Origin: Pseudomonas sp. GV085
Lineage (GTDB): Bacteria > Pseudomonadota > Gammaproteobacteria > Pseudomonadales > Pseudomonadaceae
Reading direction: 5' to 3'
DNA: 64,000 nucleotides
NCBI RefSeq assembly: GCF_003050925.1
Contig: NZ_QAOV01000003.1
Location: 186,001-250,000, forward strand
The translations under genes were made by a program, and so were the position numbers. Numbering within the stretch: the first letter of the stretch is position 1; the number at the start of each line of letters is the position of its first letter. Below the pieces are notes generated by a model. It made no database searches. It saw only the letters and a program-made list of their open reading frames with translations, and had not been told where the DNA came from. Shown here piece by piece: positions 51,401-61,700 of this stretch.

Positions 51401-51771
51401 AGCTGCTGGATCGGTTCTTTGGCGAAACGCTGCGCCACCGGCACTACGGTGCTGGCCTTGAGACGGGTCAGTTCCCGCTGGTTCTCGACGGTCTGTTTGG
51501 GCGCATTGTTCAATTGCTGCTTGAGCGCGGTCAGTTTCTGCTCGTAGTCACGCTTGTTGTTGAGCTGGCTCAGCGTGTTTTGCAGAACGGTTTGCAGGGC
51601 CTTCTGATCGGCTTCCGGCAATTTGCGGTCGGCGATCTTGTCCAGGCTCGCCTGCACGGCTTCGCTGGAGGGTGGTTCGGCCGCCTGCACCACTTGCGAT
51701 AAACCAAGGGTGCCGACAGAGAGACTCAAGCCCAAAAGGGCAATGGCGAAAATGGAGCGCAGGTTAGGCAT
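48403..51771 (-). CDS. Mechanosensitive channel, MscK/KefA type
   Basis: 1122-residue large MscS-family channel. A signal peptide (LGLSLSVGTLGLSQVVQAA) precedes a ~450-residue periplasmic coiled-coil domain rich in Gln, about 11 membrane helices and the C-terminal MscS pore and beta domain: LSVGLGFGMQEIFANFISG and LFERPVRIGDTITIGN are the pore/beta signatures. It opens on hypoosmotic stress; MscK channels also respond to external K+. It follows the antiporter gene by 34 bases and may be cotranscribed with it. Confidence 0.88.
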   Translation of the reverse strand: MPNLRSIFAIALLGLSLSVGTLGLSQVVQAAEPPSSEAVQASLDKIADRKLPEADQKALQTVLQNTLSQLNNKRDYEQKLTALKQQLNNAPKQTVENQRELTRLKASTVVPVAQRFAKEPIQQLEQLLTERSTQQGDLQKALADANSLIITAQTRPERAQAEISSSQTRIQQINTLLKNGKDGGKALSAEQRDQLNAELAALNALIPLRRQELAGNTQLQDLGNSQHDLLSERSDRLDREIQELQTLINQKRLALSQETVTQQSIEAQKAGGSSLLATESATNLKLSDYLLKSTDRLNEVTQQNLQTKQQLDSLTQSDAALDEQINVLKGSLLLSKILYKQKQALPRLRLDRNLADQIADIRLYQFEVSQQRELLSNPTTYVENLLSTQPPEQVTPQLRKSLMELATTRADLLERLNRELSAVLNESITLQLNQKQLLSTAQSLRATLDEQMFWIPSNKPLDLEWIHSVPDRLERQLDSLPVLSSLSELTDGLTQRPLLFLPLALLIGALLWRRKNLYARLNKVHQDIGHFKRDSQWHTPQAILINILLAMPVSLGLALCGLALRIDARGQNANMGAALLQMAGAWLVFYTAYRILAPGGVAELHFRWEKPQVEFLRSWVRRLGIVVMALVTVVAVAELQPAALADDVIGMPVVLTCYALMTLLLSRLLISSPTHENASLFRKLVGILFTALPVALFVAVCFGYYYTALKLSDRLINTLYLLMFWLVIEATFVRGLSVAARRLAYQRALAKRNAAKETADGEAIIEEPTMDIEKVNEQSLRLIRLALLGGFMAALYWVWADLITVFSYLDNVTLYEYTSGTGANMSMVPISIGDMLGALIIIGITFALARNLPGLLEVFVLSKLNLAQGSAYATTTLLSYVIAGVGFVSTLSTLGVSWDKLQWLVAALSVGLGFGMQEIFANFISGIMILFERPVRIGDTITIGNLSGTVSKIRIRATTITDFDRKDIIVPNKTFITGQLINWSLTDTITRVTLKLGVDYGSDLDLVKELLLKAARDNPRVLKDPEPHVYFLNFGESTLDHELRMHVRDLGDRNPVLDEVNRFINREFKKQHINISFRQMEVYLKNLHGQEYKMVPIEPEAKTIVPLVDGKPPKEPPAAELD

Positions 51772-51805
51772 AAAGACCGGTCAAGCAAGTGATAGTGGAA
51801 GCAGT

Positions 51806-53548
51806 TTAGAGGAAGAGTCCGGGACCCGGGCGACTTCCTTCGGGGAATCTGACGCCCACTTTGCCGATCTTGTTCCCTTCCATGACCGCCACGGTCCAGA
51901 TGGTGTTGTTCCATTCCACCTGGTCACCCACCACCGGCGCGCCACCGACCTTCTGGGCAATGAAGTGGCCCAGGGACATGTCCGGATCGATGCCTTCGAC
52001 TTTCAGGCCATAGAGGGCCGCAACCGCAGCCAGCTGGGCGTCTCCTTCGAGCACGAAGTCGCCGAAGAAGCGCAGATCGAGGCCCCGTTGTGGCGCCTGG
52101 CTGAAGAGTTTTCCGAGGGCCGGCAGGTTGTGTTCATGGCCGATGACACACAGCAAGTCATCGACTTCGAGCACCGTACTACCCGACGGATGGAGCAATT
52201 GTTGACCGCGAAACAGGGCAGCGATACGGGTGCCTTCGGGCATTTTCAGCTCGCGCAGGGGCGAGCCGATGCACCATTTTTCCGCGCCGAGGCGATAAAC
52301 GAACAGCTCCCACTCACTGGTGACGTGCACCTCCAGGGCCGAGCGGGAAATGGGCGCAGGCTCCGGGGGCACCGTCACCTTCAGCAGCTTGGCGACCCAC
52401 GGCAGGCTGGTGCCCTGAACCAGCAGCGACACCAGCACGATAAAGAACGCGAGGTTGAAGTAGAGCTGGGCATTGGGCAGGCCGGCCATCAGCGGGAACA
52501 CCGCCAGAATGATCGGGACCGCGCCGCGCAGGCCGACCCAGGAGATGAACGCTTTCTCGCGACCATGGAAGGCTTTGAACGGCAGCAGGCCAACCAGCAC
52601 CGACAGTGGCCGGGCAAACAGAATCATCCACAACGCCAGTGCCAGTGCCGGTAAGGCGATAGGCAGCAGATCGTGAGGCGTCACCAGCAGCCCCAGCACC
52701 AGGAACATGCCGATCTGCGCCAGCCAGGCCATACCGTCGAGCATGTGCAGGATGCCGTGACGGCTGCGCACCGGGCGGTTGCCGATCACCAGGCCGCAGA
52801 TGTACACCGCCAGGAAGCCGCTGCCGTGCAGGGCGTTGGTCAGGGCAAACACCACCAGGCCACCGGCGATGACCAGAATCGGATACAGGCCGGTGGCCAG
52901 GTTGATGCGGTTGACCAGTTGCAGCATCAGCCAGCCACCGCCCAGGCCAATGACGCCACCGATACCGAACTCGCGCAGCAGATGGGTCAGCAGGCTCCAG
53001 TGCAGGCCGGTCTGGCCGCTGGCGAGCATGTCGATCAGGGTGACGGTGAGGAACACCGCCATCGGGTCGTTACTGCCGGATTCGATTTCAAGGCTGGCGG
53101 TTACCCGTTCGTTCAGGCCTTTGCCACCCAATAGCGAGAACACCGCCGCGGCGTCGGTGGAGCCGACGATGGCGCCGATCAGCAGGCCCTGGATCAGGTT
53201 CAGGTTGAACAGCCAGGCGGCCGCCATGCCGGTCAGCCCGGTGGTAATCAGCACCCCGACCGTGGCCAGCGAGAGCGCCGGCCATAACGCCACGCGGAAA
53301 CTCGACACCCGGGTGCGCAAGCCACCATCGAGCAGGATCACCGCCAGCGCGAGGTTGCCCACCAGATAGGCCGTGGGGTAGTTATCAAAAAGAATGCCGG
53401 CGCCATCGACACCGGCCGCCATGCCGACGGCCAGGATGATGACCAGAATCGGGATGCCGAGACGGGACGAAAGTGAGCTCACCAGAATGCTCGCACCTAC
53501 CAGCAACGCGCCGATCAAGAACAGGCTGTTGATGGTCGTCGCATTCAA
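51806..53548 (-). CDS. K+/H+ (or Na+/H+) antiporter NhaP2/CvrA-type
   Basis: 580-residue CPA1 antiporter: about 12 membrane helices with [12 protein letters not shown] and [11 protein letters not shown] (the ion-binding ND region), followed by a TrkA-C/regulatory cytoplasmic part (about 400-580). It matches the length of NhaP2. The start is read as TTG 53548 ([15 protein letters not shown]) with GGAG about ten bases upstream; an open extension to 53641 is unlike the family. Pairing with a mechanosensitive channel gene suggests K+ and volume homeostasis. Confidence 0.86.
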   Translation of the reverse strand: MNATTINSLFLIGALLVGASILVSSLSSRLGIPILVIILAVGMAAGVDGAGILFDNYPTAYLVGNLALAVILLDGGLRTRVSSFRVALWPALSLATVGVLITTGLTGMAAAWLFNLNLIQGLLIGAIVGSTDAAAVFSLLGGKGLNERVTASLEIESGSNDPMAVFLTVTLIDMLASGQTGLHWSLLTHLLREFGIGGVIGLGGGWLMLQLVNRINLATGLYPILVIAGGLVVFALTNALHGSGFLAVYICGLVIGNRPVRSRHGILHMLDGMAWLAQIGMFLVLGLLVTPHDLLPIALPALALALWMILFARPLSVLVGLLPFKAFHGREKAFISWVGLRGAVPIILAVFPLMAGLPNAQLYFNLAFFIVLVSLLVQGTSLPWVAKLLKVTVPPEPAPISRSALEVHVTSEWELFVYRLGAEKWCIGSPLRELKMPEGTRIAALFRGQQLLHPSGSTVLEVDDLLCVIGHEHNLPALGKLFSQAPQRGLDLRFFGDFVLEGDAQLAAVAALYGLKVEGIDPDMSLGHFIAQKVGGAPVVGDQVEWNNTIWTVAVMEGNKIGKVGVRFPEGSRPGPGLFL

Positions 53549-53667
53549 AGGCAGTACTCCAGAAAGCTGAAAGGCGGGCGCAAACTGACCATGCAGTCTG
53601 CGTGCCAGCGATTCTAACCTGTTGAAATGTGATGCTGTCAAAAAGCTTTTGCGTCATCCCGGAACCC

Positions 53668-53769
53668 TTGTAGGAGCGAGCTTGCTCGCGATGGGCGTCA
53701 ACGATGACGCGTGCTGTCTGATTCAGTGCGCCGTCATTGAGATCATCGCGAGCGAGCTCGCTCCTACAA
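53668..53769. repeat. Paired REP palindrome (GTAGGAGCGAGC type)
   Basis: Arms TTGTAGGAGCGAGCTTGCTC.. (from 53668) and the complement ending CGCTCCTACAA (53769). Sits between the divergent antiporter and the coiled-coil gene. Of the 488-base gap 53549-54036 the only other structure seen is the hairpin at 53972-53988. Confidence 0.88.
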
Positions 53770-53971
53770 AAGAGGGTTAAAGGCTAAACCGCCCAACCAT
53801 CGTAGTTTTGCTGGGTCAGGGAGGCCAAATGGTGAGAGGTGAAAATCCGCTGCCGGGGCGTCGTACAAACGCCACGGCGACGAAGTGCAGGAACCAGATT
53901 GGCCAATCACAGTCTTTAAAACTCGCGAGGAAGGTTGCCCGTCAGCAAAATCAAGGCTTTGCGCCTGTATA

Positions 53972-53988
53972 ACCCTGGCATCCAGGGT
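53972..53988 (+). terminator. Small hairpin followed by a U-rich tract upstream of the coiled-coil gene
   Basis: ACCCTGG-CAT-CCAGGGT, then GACTTTTCTTTATC. It lies 48 bases before the coiled-coil start and could be a weak terminator or leader hairpin. No gene is seen upstream of it on this strand. Confidence 0.3.
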
Positions 53989-54036
53989 GACTTTTCTTTA
54001 TCGTACGCGCCCTTTGAAAAAGCCCGGAAAATCAAA

Positions 54037-54246
54037 ATGTTGGAAGCATCCCTAAGCCAATTGGAACAACTGGTCAGCGACCTGGTGCAACAGAACCAGA
54101 ACCTGAGCGCGGAACTGGCCCAGGCCAAAGATGAAAACGAAAGCCTGCAACTGAGCCTGATGGAATACGAAGAGAAACAAGGCACCACGGCGGCTCGCAT
54201 CCAGGCTCTGGTTGAGCGTGTTAGCGCAGGTCCTGTCAGCGCATGA
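54037..54246 (+). CDS. ZapB-like small coiled-coil protein
   Basis: 69 residues, almost entirely a predicted coiled coil (LEASLSQLEQLVSDLVQQNQ, then ELAQAKDENESLQ). Comparable small coiled-coil proteins precede zapA in Pseudomonas. I chose ATG 54037 because the coiled coil begins here; the open extension upstream to 53935 is not similar to known members. It overlaps the ZapA-like gene by four bases (ATGA). Confidence 0.75.
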   Translation: MLEASLSQLEQLVSDLVQQNQNLSAELAQAKDENESLQLSLMEYEEKQGTTAARIQALVERVSAGPVSA

Positions 54247-54545
54247 GTTACAACGCCGCAGGGGTAAAGGTCGTCTCGATCCTGGGAGAGGACTATTCAA
54301 TCAAGGCACCGGCCGGGGAAGAGCAGACCCTGCTGGACGCCGCATTGATGTTGAAGGCAGCCCTGGCCGAAACCAAGAGGAAGTACCCGACGCTGATCGG
54401 TGACCGACTGCTGGTGCTGGCGGCGATGAATCTGTGCTCCCAGCAGATCGAAATGCAGAAGCAGCACAAGCTCGAACTCGACCGTTACCAAGAGCAAGTC
54501 AGCGCCACGGTTGAAGTGATCTCCAAGACGATCAATCAGGCCTGA
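54243..54545 (+). CDS. ZapA-like cell division protein
   Basis: 100-residue protein with the ZapA layout: an N-terminal beta part ([20 protein letters not shown]) and a C-terminal helix and coiled coil ([20 protein letters not shown]). ZapA dimers cross-link FtsZ filaments at the division ring. The usual Pseudomonas zapA neighbours (6S RNA, 5-formyltetrahydrofolate cyclo-ligase) are not here, so this is probably a second paralogue. Coupled to the preceding coiled-coil gene. Confidence 0.82.
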   Translation: MSYNAAGVKVVSILGEDYSIKAPAGEEQTLLDAALMLKAALAETKRKYPTLIGDRLLVLAAMNLCSQQIEMQKQHKLELDRYQEQVSATVEVISKTINQA

Positions 54546-54645
54546 TCGGCTTTGCGCACAACCAAAGAATAAATTGTCGGTTGGCTTGTATACAATCGGC
54601 ACGGCTGTTGCAGTGTTTCAGCCTCTTATTCTTTGGGGGTGCTCC

Positions 54646-56583
54646 ATGCAGTTCTGGCGACGCAGTATTCAATGGCAGTTGATCCTGAGTATGGGCAGCG
54701 CCTTGCTGGTCAGTATTCTGATCGTGGTGGGCATTTATACCCTGGTGGTCAATCGTCTCGCCCAGAGCTATCTGGTCGAGCAAGCCTTGCCGTCGAGCAT
54801 CGAAGCGATGCGCAACGACATCGAGCGCATCCTCGTCCAACCGCTCACCGCCGCCAAGGACATCGCCAGCAACAGCATGGTGCGCGACTGGCTGGCTGGG
54901 GGTGAAGACAGTGCCCGGGCCAGCACCTTTACTACCTATCTCGAAGGCATCCGCGCCGAGCACAAGGCTTTTACCGCGATTATTGTCGGCACCGCGTCCA
55001 ACCATTACTTCACCGAAAAAGGCCTGGACCGGACCCTCAGCCGATCCAATCCGAAAGACGCCTGGTTCTACTCATTTCTCGACAGTAACCAGCCGCGCAC
55101 CTTCAATATCGACAATGACACGGCGACCGGAGAATTGGCGCTTTTCATCGACTTCAAAGTCGAGCAGGCCGGTAAAGTCGTGGGCGTTGCCGGGCTTGGC
55201 CTGAGCATGAAAGAGCTGTCGGAGCTGATTCACAACTTCAGCTTCGGTGAGCGCGGCAAGGTCTATCTCGTGCGTTCCGACGGTTTGATCCAGGTCCATC
55301 CCGAGGCGCAATTGAGTGGCAAGCGCACGTTGGCTGAGCAGATTGGCGAGCCAGCGTCGCAAGCCGTCATTGGTCAAAAAACTGCCACAAACAGCAGCTT
55401 TACCCGTGACGGCGAGGACTTTCTTGCGCTAAGCCTGCCATTGCGCGATCTCGGCTGGACCTTGGTGGCCGAAGTGCCGCAATCGCAGATCTACGCCGAA
55501 GCCCGCCGCGCCATGTGGATGAGCAGCGGCATCGGCCTGGCGGTGGCGATTGTGTGCCTGATGCTGGTGGTGTTGCTGGCCCGTGGGCTGGTACGACCGA
55601 TCCGTCAGGTAACAGCCGCGCTGGTGGCCATCGGTAGCGGCGGTGGCGATTTGACCCACCGGCTGGATTCCAGTCGCGCCGATGAGCTGGGTGATCTGGC
55701 TCGCGGCTTCAATCGGTTCCTGGATAGCCAGCGCGACATGATCGGCGAAGTGCTGACCACCAGCGAACGCTTGCGCACCGCTGTCGGGCAGGTGGCGCGA
55801 GTGGTGGACAACACCGCCGAACGCTCCGGCCGCCAACAGGAAATGACCGACATGGTCGCCACTGCGGTTCACGAAATGGGCCTGACCGTTCAGAACATCG
55901 CCCAAAACGCCGGCAATGCAGCGTTCGCATCGCAAACTGCCCGTGACGAAGCGATGCAGGCGCGGGAAGTGGTGGGTAGTTCGATCCGCCACATTGAGAG
56001 TATGTCTCGGGAAATCGGCGTCGCGGCCACGGCGGTGGGTGAACTGGCCCATCAAGTGGCGTCCATCGATCAGGTGCTGGCGGTGATTCGCGGGATTTCC
56101 GAGCAAACCAATTTGCTAGCGCTCAATGCGGCCATTGAAGCGGCGCGGGCCGGGGACATGGGGCGCGGGTTTGCCGTGGTCGCCGATGAAGTTCGGACCC
56201 TGGCGCGACGTACTCAAGCCTCCACCGATGAAATCCAGCAAATGATCGGCAGCCTCAAGCAAGGCGCGGAAAACGCGGTGTCATCGATGCATTCCGGGCA
56301 AGCCGCGACGGGCACGGGTGTCGAGTCGAGCCAGCGTACCGGCACCTCGTTGACCGCGATCACCGGGCAGGTTGAGCGCATCAGCGACATGAATCATCAG
56401 GTGGCAACGGCGACGGAAGAGCAATCGGCGGTTACCGAGGAAATCAACCGGAACGTACAGGGGATTTCCGACCTGGCGCGGGCGACGGCGGGGGAGGTCA
56501 GGGCTTGCCTGGAAGATTGCCAGACGTTGCAGCGGTTGGCGGATGATCTGGCGCGGCAGATGGGTGGGTTCAAGCTGAACTGA
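54646..56583 (+). CDS. Methyl-accepting chemotaxis protein with dCache-type sensor
   Basis: 645 residues. Membrane helix 1 at about 12-35 ([20 protein letters not shown]), periplasmic dCache domain (about 40-285, with [19 protein letters not shown]), membrane helix 2 (about 290-310), HAMP domain, and signalling domain whose hairpin tip is [18 protein letters not shown]. Signals to CheA. The ligand is unknown; dCache with WFY and D motifs often binds amino acids. A GGGGGTG site precedes ATG 54646. Confidence 0.93.
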   Translation: MQFWRRSIQWQLILSMGSALLVSILIVVGIYTLVVNRLAQSYLVEQALPSSIEAMRNDIERILVQPLTAAKDIASNSMVRDWLAGGEDSARASTFTTYLEGIRAEHKAFTAIIVGTASNHYFTEKGLDRTLSRSNPKDAWFYSFLDSNQPRTFNIDNDTATGELALFIDFKVEQAGKVVGVAGLGLSMKELSELIHNFSFGERGKVYLVRSDGLIQVHPEAQLSGKRTLAEQIGEPASQAVIGQKTATNSSFTRDGEDFLALSLPLRDLGWTLVAEVPQSQIYAEARRAMWMSSGIGLAVAIVCLMLVVLLARGLVRPIRQVTAALVAIGSGGGDLTHRLDSSRADELGDLARGFNRFLDSQRDMIGEVLTTSERLRTAVGQVARVVDNTAERSGRQQEMTDMVATAVHEMGLTVQNIAQNAGNAAFASQTARDEAMQAREVVGSSIRHIESMSREIGVAATAVGELAHQVASIDQVLAVIRGISEQTNLLALNAAIEAARAGDMGRGFAVVADEVRTLARRTQASTDEIQQMIGSLKQGAENAVSSMHSGQAATGTGVESSQRTGTSLTAITGQVERISDMNHQVATATEEQSAVTEEINRNVQGISDLARATAGEVRACLEDCQTLQRLADDLARQMGGFKLN

Positions 56584-56609
56584 ACAAGCGCGTTGGCTAT
56601 GCTGACGCC

Positions 56610-56682
56610 TTCGCTGGCAAGCCAGCTCCTACAAGGCCGGTGCGTTCACACCAAACCCTGTAGGAGCTGGCTTGCCAGCGAA
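56610..56682. repeat. Paired REP palindrome (GTAGGAGCTGGCTTGCCAGCGAA type)
   Basis: TTCGCTGGCAAGCCAGCTCC from 56610 and its complement ending GCCAGCGAA at 56682, between convergent chemotaxis and acyl-CoA dehydrogenase genes. Same subtype as 3567-3637. Confidence 0.9.
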
Positions 56683-56711
56683 TGGATTTCAGCTGCAGCA
56701 CAAGGTCGGGA

Positions 56712-58514
56712 TCAGAACCACTCATCCTGCATCCCCAGGCACACATCATCCCGCGCCTCAAGAATCGCCAGCTCATGGTGGCACCCCGGTACTTCCCACG
56801 TCAGGAAGTAGCGCGCCGCCTGCAGCTTGCCTTTATAGAAGCTCACATCCGCCGCATTACCCTTGGCCAGGCCTTCCTCGGCACGGATCGCCTGTTCCAG
56901 CCAGCGCCAGCCGATCACCGTGTGCCCGAACACCTTCAGGTACAGCGCCGAATTCGCCAGGCTGCTGTTGACCTTGCCCTGGGCCAGATCAGTCAGCAGG
57001 CCGATGGTCACGGTTTGCAGGCGCGCCACCAGTTTCTCCAGCGGTTCGCGCAGCAGCGTCAGCGAATCAAACGCTTGGGCGCGCTCGGCAGTGTCGGCGA
57101 TCAGACGGATCAGTTGCTTGAGCCCCGCACCGCCGTTCTGCGCCAGTTTACGACCCAGCAGGTCCAGTGACTGAATGCCGTGGGTGCCTTCGTGGATCGG
57201 GTTCAGGCGGTTATCGCGGTAGTACTGTTCCACCGGGTATTCGCGGGTGTAGCCGTGGCCACCGAGGATCTGGATCGCCAGTTCGTTGGCCTTCAGGCAG
57301 AACTCCGACGGCCAGGATTTGACGATGGGTGTCAGCAAATCCAGCAGTTCATGAGCTTGTTTGCGTTCGGCTTCGGTCCCAAGGGTGGTGGTGTCATCGA
57401 ACAGCCGCGCCGCGTACAGGCCAAGGTCGAACGAGCCTTCGACGTAGGCCTTTTGTGTCAGCAACATGCGTTTGACGTCGGCGTGCTCAATGATCGCCAC
57501 CGGCGCGGTGTTCGGGTCCTTGCTGTCCGGCACGCGGCCTTGCGGACGCTCGCGAGCATATTCCAGCGAGTACAGATAGCCGGCGTAACCGAGCATCACC
57601 GCGCCCATGCCGACGCCGATCCGCGCTTCGTTCATCATCTGGAACATGTAGCTCAAGCCCAGGTGCGGCTTGCCCACCAGATAGCCGACGCACTCGCCGT
57701 TATCGCCGAAATTCAGCGCGGTGGACGTGGTGCCGCGCCAGCCCATCTTGTGGAACAACCCGGCCAGTAAAACATCGTTGCGTTGGCCGAGGCTGCCATC
57801 GTCGTTGACCAGGAACTTTGGCACGATGAACAGCGATATGCCCTTCACCCCGGCCGGTGCGTCCGGCAGCTTGGCGAGCACCATGTGCACGATGTTTTCC
57901 GACAGCGGATGATCGCCACCGGAGATGAAGATCTTGTTGCCCTTGAGGCGATAAGTGCCGTCGGACGCAGGTTCCGCGCGGGTACGAATATCCGACAGCG
58001 ACGAGCCGGCGTGGGATTCGGTCAGGGCCATGGTGCCGAAGAAACGGCCGTCGATCATCGGTTGCAGGAAGCGGCGCTTCTGCTCATCGGTGCCGAAGCT
58101 TTCGATCAGGTTCGCCGCGCCCATGGTCAGGAACGGATAAGAGGTCGAAGCGGCGTTGGCCGACTGGAAGTGTGCGAAGCAGGCCTGCGAAAGCAGTGTA
58201 GGAAGCTGCATGCCTCCCGCCTCGAAACTGCGCGCGGCGTTGAGGAAACCGGCTTCGAGGAAGGCATCCACCGCCGGTTTCACTTCCGGAATCAGAATCG
58301 CCTGACCGTTTTCATAGCGCGGCTCGTTCTCGTCGCCCTTGCGGTTGTGTGGGGCGAAGAACTTCTCGGCGATGCTGCGGGCCGTACCAATGGCCGCATC
58401 GAAGGTTTCGCGGTTGTGCTCGGCGAAACGCTCACGCTGGGTCAGGCCCTCGGCATCGAGGACTTCATATAGCTCGAAAGCCAGATTGCGGGAACTGAGC
58501 AACGTCTCGGACAT
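56712..58514 (-). CDS. Acyl-CoA dehydrogenase with extended C-terminal domain
   Basis: 600-residue FAD enzyme of the long acyl-CoA dehydrogenase type (600 rather than ~380 residues), with ALTESHAGSSLSDIRTRA (FAD/substrate region), the middle beta domain ISGGDHPLSENIVHMVL, and the catalytic Glu in IHEGTHGIQSLDLLGRK. It introduces the trans-2 double bond in beta-oxidation; chain specificity is unknown. Electrons go to ETF. Start ATG 58514 with MSETLLSSRNLAFELYEVL matches homologues. Sits in the conserved putA neighbourhood. Confidence 0.92.
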   Translation of the reverse strand: MSETLLSSRNLAFELYEVLDAEGLTQRERFAEHNRETFDAAIGTARSIAEKFFAPHNRKGDENEPRYENGQAILIPEVKPAVDAFLEAGFLNAARSFEAGGMQLPTLLSQACFAHFQSANAASTSYPFLTMGAANLIESFGTDEQKRRFLQPMIDGRFFGTMALTESHAGSSLSDIRTRAEPASDGTYRLKGNKIFISGGDHPLSENIVHMVLAKLPDAPAGVKGISLFIVPKFLVNDDGSLGQRNDVLLAGLFHKMGWRGTTSTALNFGDNGECVGYLVGKPHLGLSYMFQMMNEARIGVGMGAVMLGYAGYLYSLEYARERPQGRVPDSKDPNTAPVAIIEHADVKRMLLTQKAYVEGSFDLGLYAARLFDDTTTLGTEAERKQAHELLDLLTPIVKSWPSEFCLKANELAIQILGGHGYTREYPVEQYYRDNRLNPIHEGTHGIQSLDLLGRKLAQNGGAGLKQLIRLIADTAERAQAFDSLTLLREPLEKLVARLQTVTIGLLTDLAQGKVNSSLANSALYLKVFGHTVIGWRWLEQAIRAEEGLAKGNAADVSFYKGKLQAARYFLTWEVPGCHHELAILEARDDVCLGMQDEWF

Positions 58515-58632
58515 GGCGGCCTACCTTTTATGAGAATAGGCCGAGTCTAGGCGGGGGAATAAAGGCTGAACAGGATGATTGATGAGCGTGATAATGGGCC
58601 AGCGCAGCAACTTTGCAGGCACCACAAAACAA

Positions 58633-58723
58633 CTGTAGGAGTGAGCCTGCTCGCGATGACGGCGGCACATCCGAAACAGATGTGACCGACAGACCGCTAT
58701 CGCGAGCAGGCTCACTCCTACAG
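58633..58723. repeat. Paired REP palindrome (GTAGGAGTGAGC type)
   Basis: CTGTAGGAGTGAGCCTGCTC from 58633 and the complement ending CTCACTCCTACAG at 58723; same GTGAGC variant as 742-834. Between the acyl-CoA dehydrogenase promoter side and the 3' end of putA. Confidence 0.9.
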
Positions 58724-58733
58724 AGATTTGATT

Positions 58734-58760
58734 GCCAGGCAGCCATTGCGGCTGCCCGGC
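58734..58760 (-). terminator. Hairpin after putA
   Basis: GGCAGCC (58738-58744) and GGCTGCC (58750-58756) pair, extended by GCC/GGC outside one mismatch. On the minus strand it lies ten bases beyond the putA stop, but the following tract is not T-rich, so it is a weak or non-intrinsic terminator. Confidence 0.5.
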
Positions 58761-58769
58761 TTATCGGGC

Positions 58770-61700
58770 TTAGCCAATCGTCATCAAACTGGCATTACCA
58801 CCCGCCGCAGCCGTGTTAACGCTCAACGCACGCTCGATCACCAAACGCTCCAGCGCAATGTTGGTTTCGCCCTGCGACAGACCCTGCACGCCAACGATGG
58901 CGCCGGCACGCTTGGCAACCTGCTGGCACACCGCACGCAACTGGTCGGAATGGCCGTGATGCACAACCGCATCAAACACCACTTCGTCCTTGTTCCAGTC
59001 GGAAACCAGCTTGATGCGCGCCTGAATATCCTTCGGCAGACGTGCGAACAAGGCTTTGGTCATGTCAGCTTCCGGCCATACCGCCGAACCACCGACAGCC
59101 AATACCGCCGCCAGTTGAGTCAGCAGATCGCCTTCCACTTCCGCCAGGCACAACACGTGCTCACGTGGCAGGATCGCGTAGCTGTTGCGCTCGCCGGTCG
59201 GGCCGGCCAGAACGCGGGTGATGCCGCTTTGCGATTGCGCGGCGAACTGCACGCACAGGGTGCTCAGGTCGGCAAACTTGTGGCTGTCAGCCCAGGCTTT
59301 CAGGGCGGTCAGCGGTTTGCTCATGGCGTCGCGCAGACGAACGTCCGGAGCTGCGGCAGCATCGCCGCGTGCGAAGGATTGTTCGATCGCATCCGCAGGG
59401 CGGGTCGACAACAGGCGGTACAGGTACAGCGGGCCGCCGGCTTTCGGGCCGGTACCCGACAGGCCTTCGCCGCCAAACGGCTGCACACCGACCACGGCAC
59501 CGACGATGTTGCGGTTGACGTAGACGTTACCGGCATTGACGTTGTCGATCACCTTGGCGATGGTCTCGTCGATGCGAGTGTGCACGCCCAGCGTCAGGCC
59601 GTAACCCGAAGCGTTGATCTGGCCGATCAGTTGATCGATGTCCTTGCGCTTGTAGCGCACCACGTGCAGCACCGGGCCGAAGATCTCCCGCTGCAGTTCG
59701 TCGAAGCTTTCCAGTTCGATCAGCGTCGGCATCACGAAGGTGCCGCGTTTGACTTCTTCAGCGTCGGCGATGGCCACCTGGTACACGCTGCGACCTTTGT
59801 CGCGCATGGCCTGGATGTGCTTCTCGATGCCGGCCTTGGCTTCGGCGTCGATCACCGGGCCGATGTCCACGGACAGGCGCTCAGGGTTGCCGAGACGGCT
59901 TTCGGCCATGGCACCTTTGAGCATTTCAATGACGCGATCAGCGGAGTCTTCCTGCAGGCACAAGACGCGCAGGGCCGAGCAACGCTGGCCGGCGCTGTCG
60001 AACGCCGAGGACACTACGTCGATCACAACCTGTTCGGTCAGTGCCGAAGAGTCGACGATCATCGCGTTCTGGCCACCGGTTTCGGCGATCAGCGGGATCG
60101 GACGACCCTGGCTGTCCAGGCGGCCGGCGATGTTGCGTTGCAGCAAGCGCGCGACTTCGGTGGAGCCGGTGAACATCACGCCTTTGACGCGTTCGTCGCC
60201 GACCAGGCCGGCACCGACGGTTTCACCGCGACCCGGCAGCAATTGCAGCACGCCTTCCGGAATCCCGGCTTCGAGCAGCAGGCGCACGGCTTGAGCGGCA
60301 ACCAGTGGCGTCTGTTCCGCAGGCTTGGCCAATACCGGGTTACCGGCAGCCAGAGCGGCAGCCACCTGGCCACTGAAGATCGCCAGCGGGAAGTTCCACG
60401 GGCTGATGCACACAACGGGGCCCAATGGGCGGTGAGCGTCATTGGTGAAATCATTGCGTGCCTGCACTGCGTAATAACGCAGGAAGTCCACGGCTTCACG
60501 CACTTCGGCGATGGCGTTGGCGAAGGTCTTGCCGGCTTCGCGGGCCAGCAGGCCCATCAGCGGCTGGATCTCGGCTTCCATCAGATCGGCGGCGCGTTCC
60601 AGGATCGCGGCGCGTTCGGCGGGCGGCGTGGCCTGCCAGATCGGTGCAGCGTTCAGGGCGCACTGGATGGCGTTGTTGACGTCTTCGACGGTCGCTTCCT
60701 GTACATGGCCGACCACGTCACGCAGGTCGGACGGGTTCAGCACAGGGGCTGGAGCTTCGTTGCTGGAAGCGCAACCGAGCATCGGCGCGGCTTTCCAGTG
60801 GTTGTGCGCGGTAGCCAGCAGGGCGCAAGACAGCGACGCCAGACGATGTTCGTTGGCCAGGTCGATGCCGCTGGAGTTGGCGCGCTCGGAGCCGTACAGA
60901 TCACGCGGCAGCGGAATGCGCGGGTGCGGCAGACCGAAACCACCTTCCACGGTCGCCATCTGCTCGATGCTGGCCACCGGGTCGGCTACCAGTTCCTGGA
61001 TCGAAATCGACTGGTCGGCAATGCGGTTGACGAACGAGGTGTTCGCGCCGTTTTCCAGCAGGCGACGCACCAGGTAAGCCAGCAGGGTTTCGTGGGTGCC
61101 GACCGGAGCGTACACGCGGCACGGACGGTTCAGCTTGCCTTCGGAAACTTTGCCTACAACTTGTTCGTACAGCGGTTCACCCATGCCGTGCAGGCACTGG
61201 AACTCGTACTGGCCCGGGTAATAGTTCTGACCGGCGATGTGATAAATGGCCGACAGGGTGTGGGCGTTGTGTGTGGCGAACTGCGGGTAGATGACTTCCG
61301 GCACCGACAGCAGTTTGCGGGCGCAGGCGATGTAGGACACGTCGGTGTACACCTTGCGGGTGTAGACCGGGTAGCCTTCCAGGCCTTCGACCTGGGCGCG
61401 CTTGATTTCGCTGTCCCAGTACGCGCCTTTCACCAGGCGGATCATCAGGCGATGACGGCTGCGGCGAGCCAGGTCGATCACGTAGTCGATCACGTACGGG
61501 CAACGCTTCTGGTAAGCCTGGATCACGAAACCGATGCCGTTCCAGCCCGTCAGTTGCGGCTCGAAGCACAGGCGTTCGAGCAGATCCAGCGACAGCTCGA
61601 GGCGGTCGGCTTCTTCGGCATCGATGTTCAGGCCGATGTCGTATTGCTTGGCCAGCAGGGTCAGCGACAGCAGGCGTGGGTACAGCTCTTCCATCACACG

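Noticed and set aside
54546..54645. 6S RNA after the ZapA-like gene
   Set aside because: The 100-base gap shows none of the long near-double-stranded structure expected; it seems to hold only a promoter and ribosome site for the chemotaxis gene.
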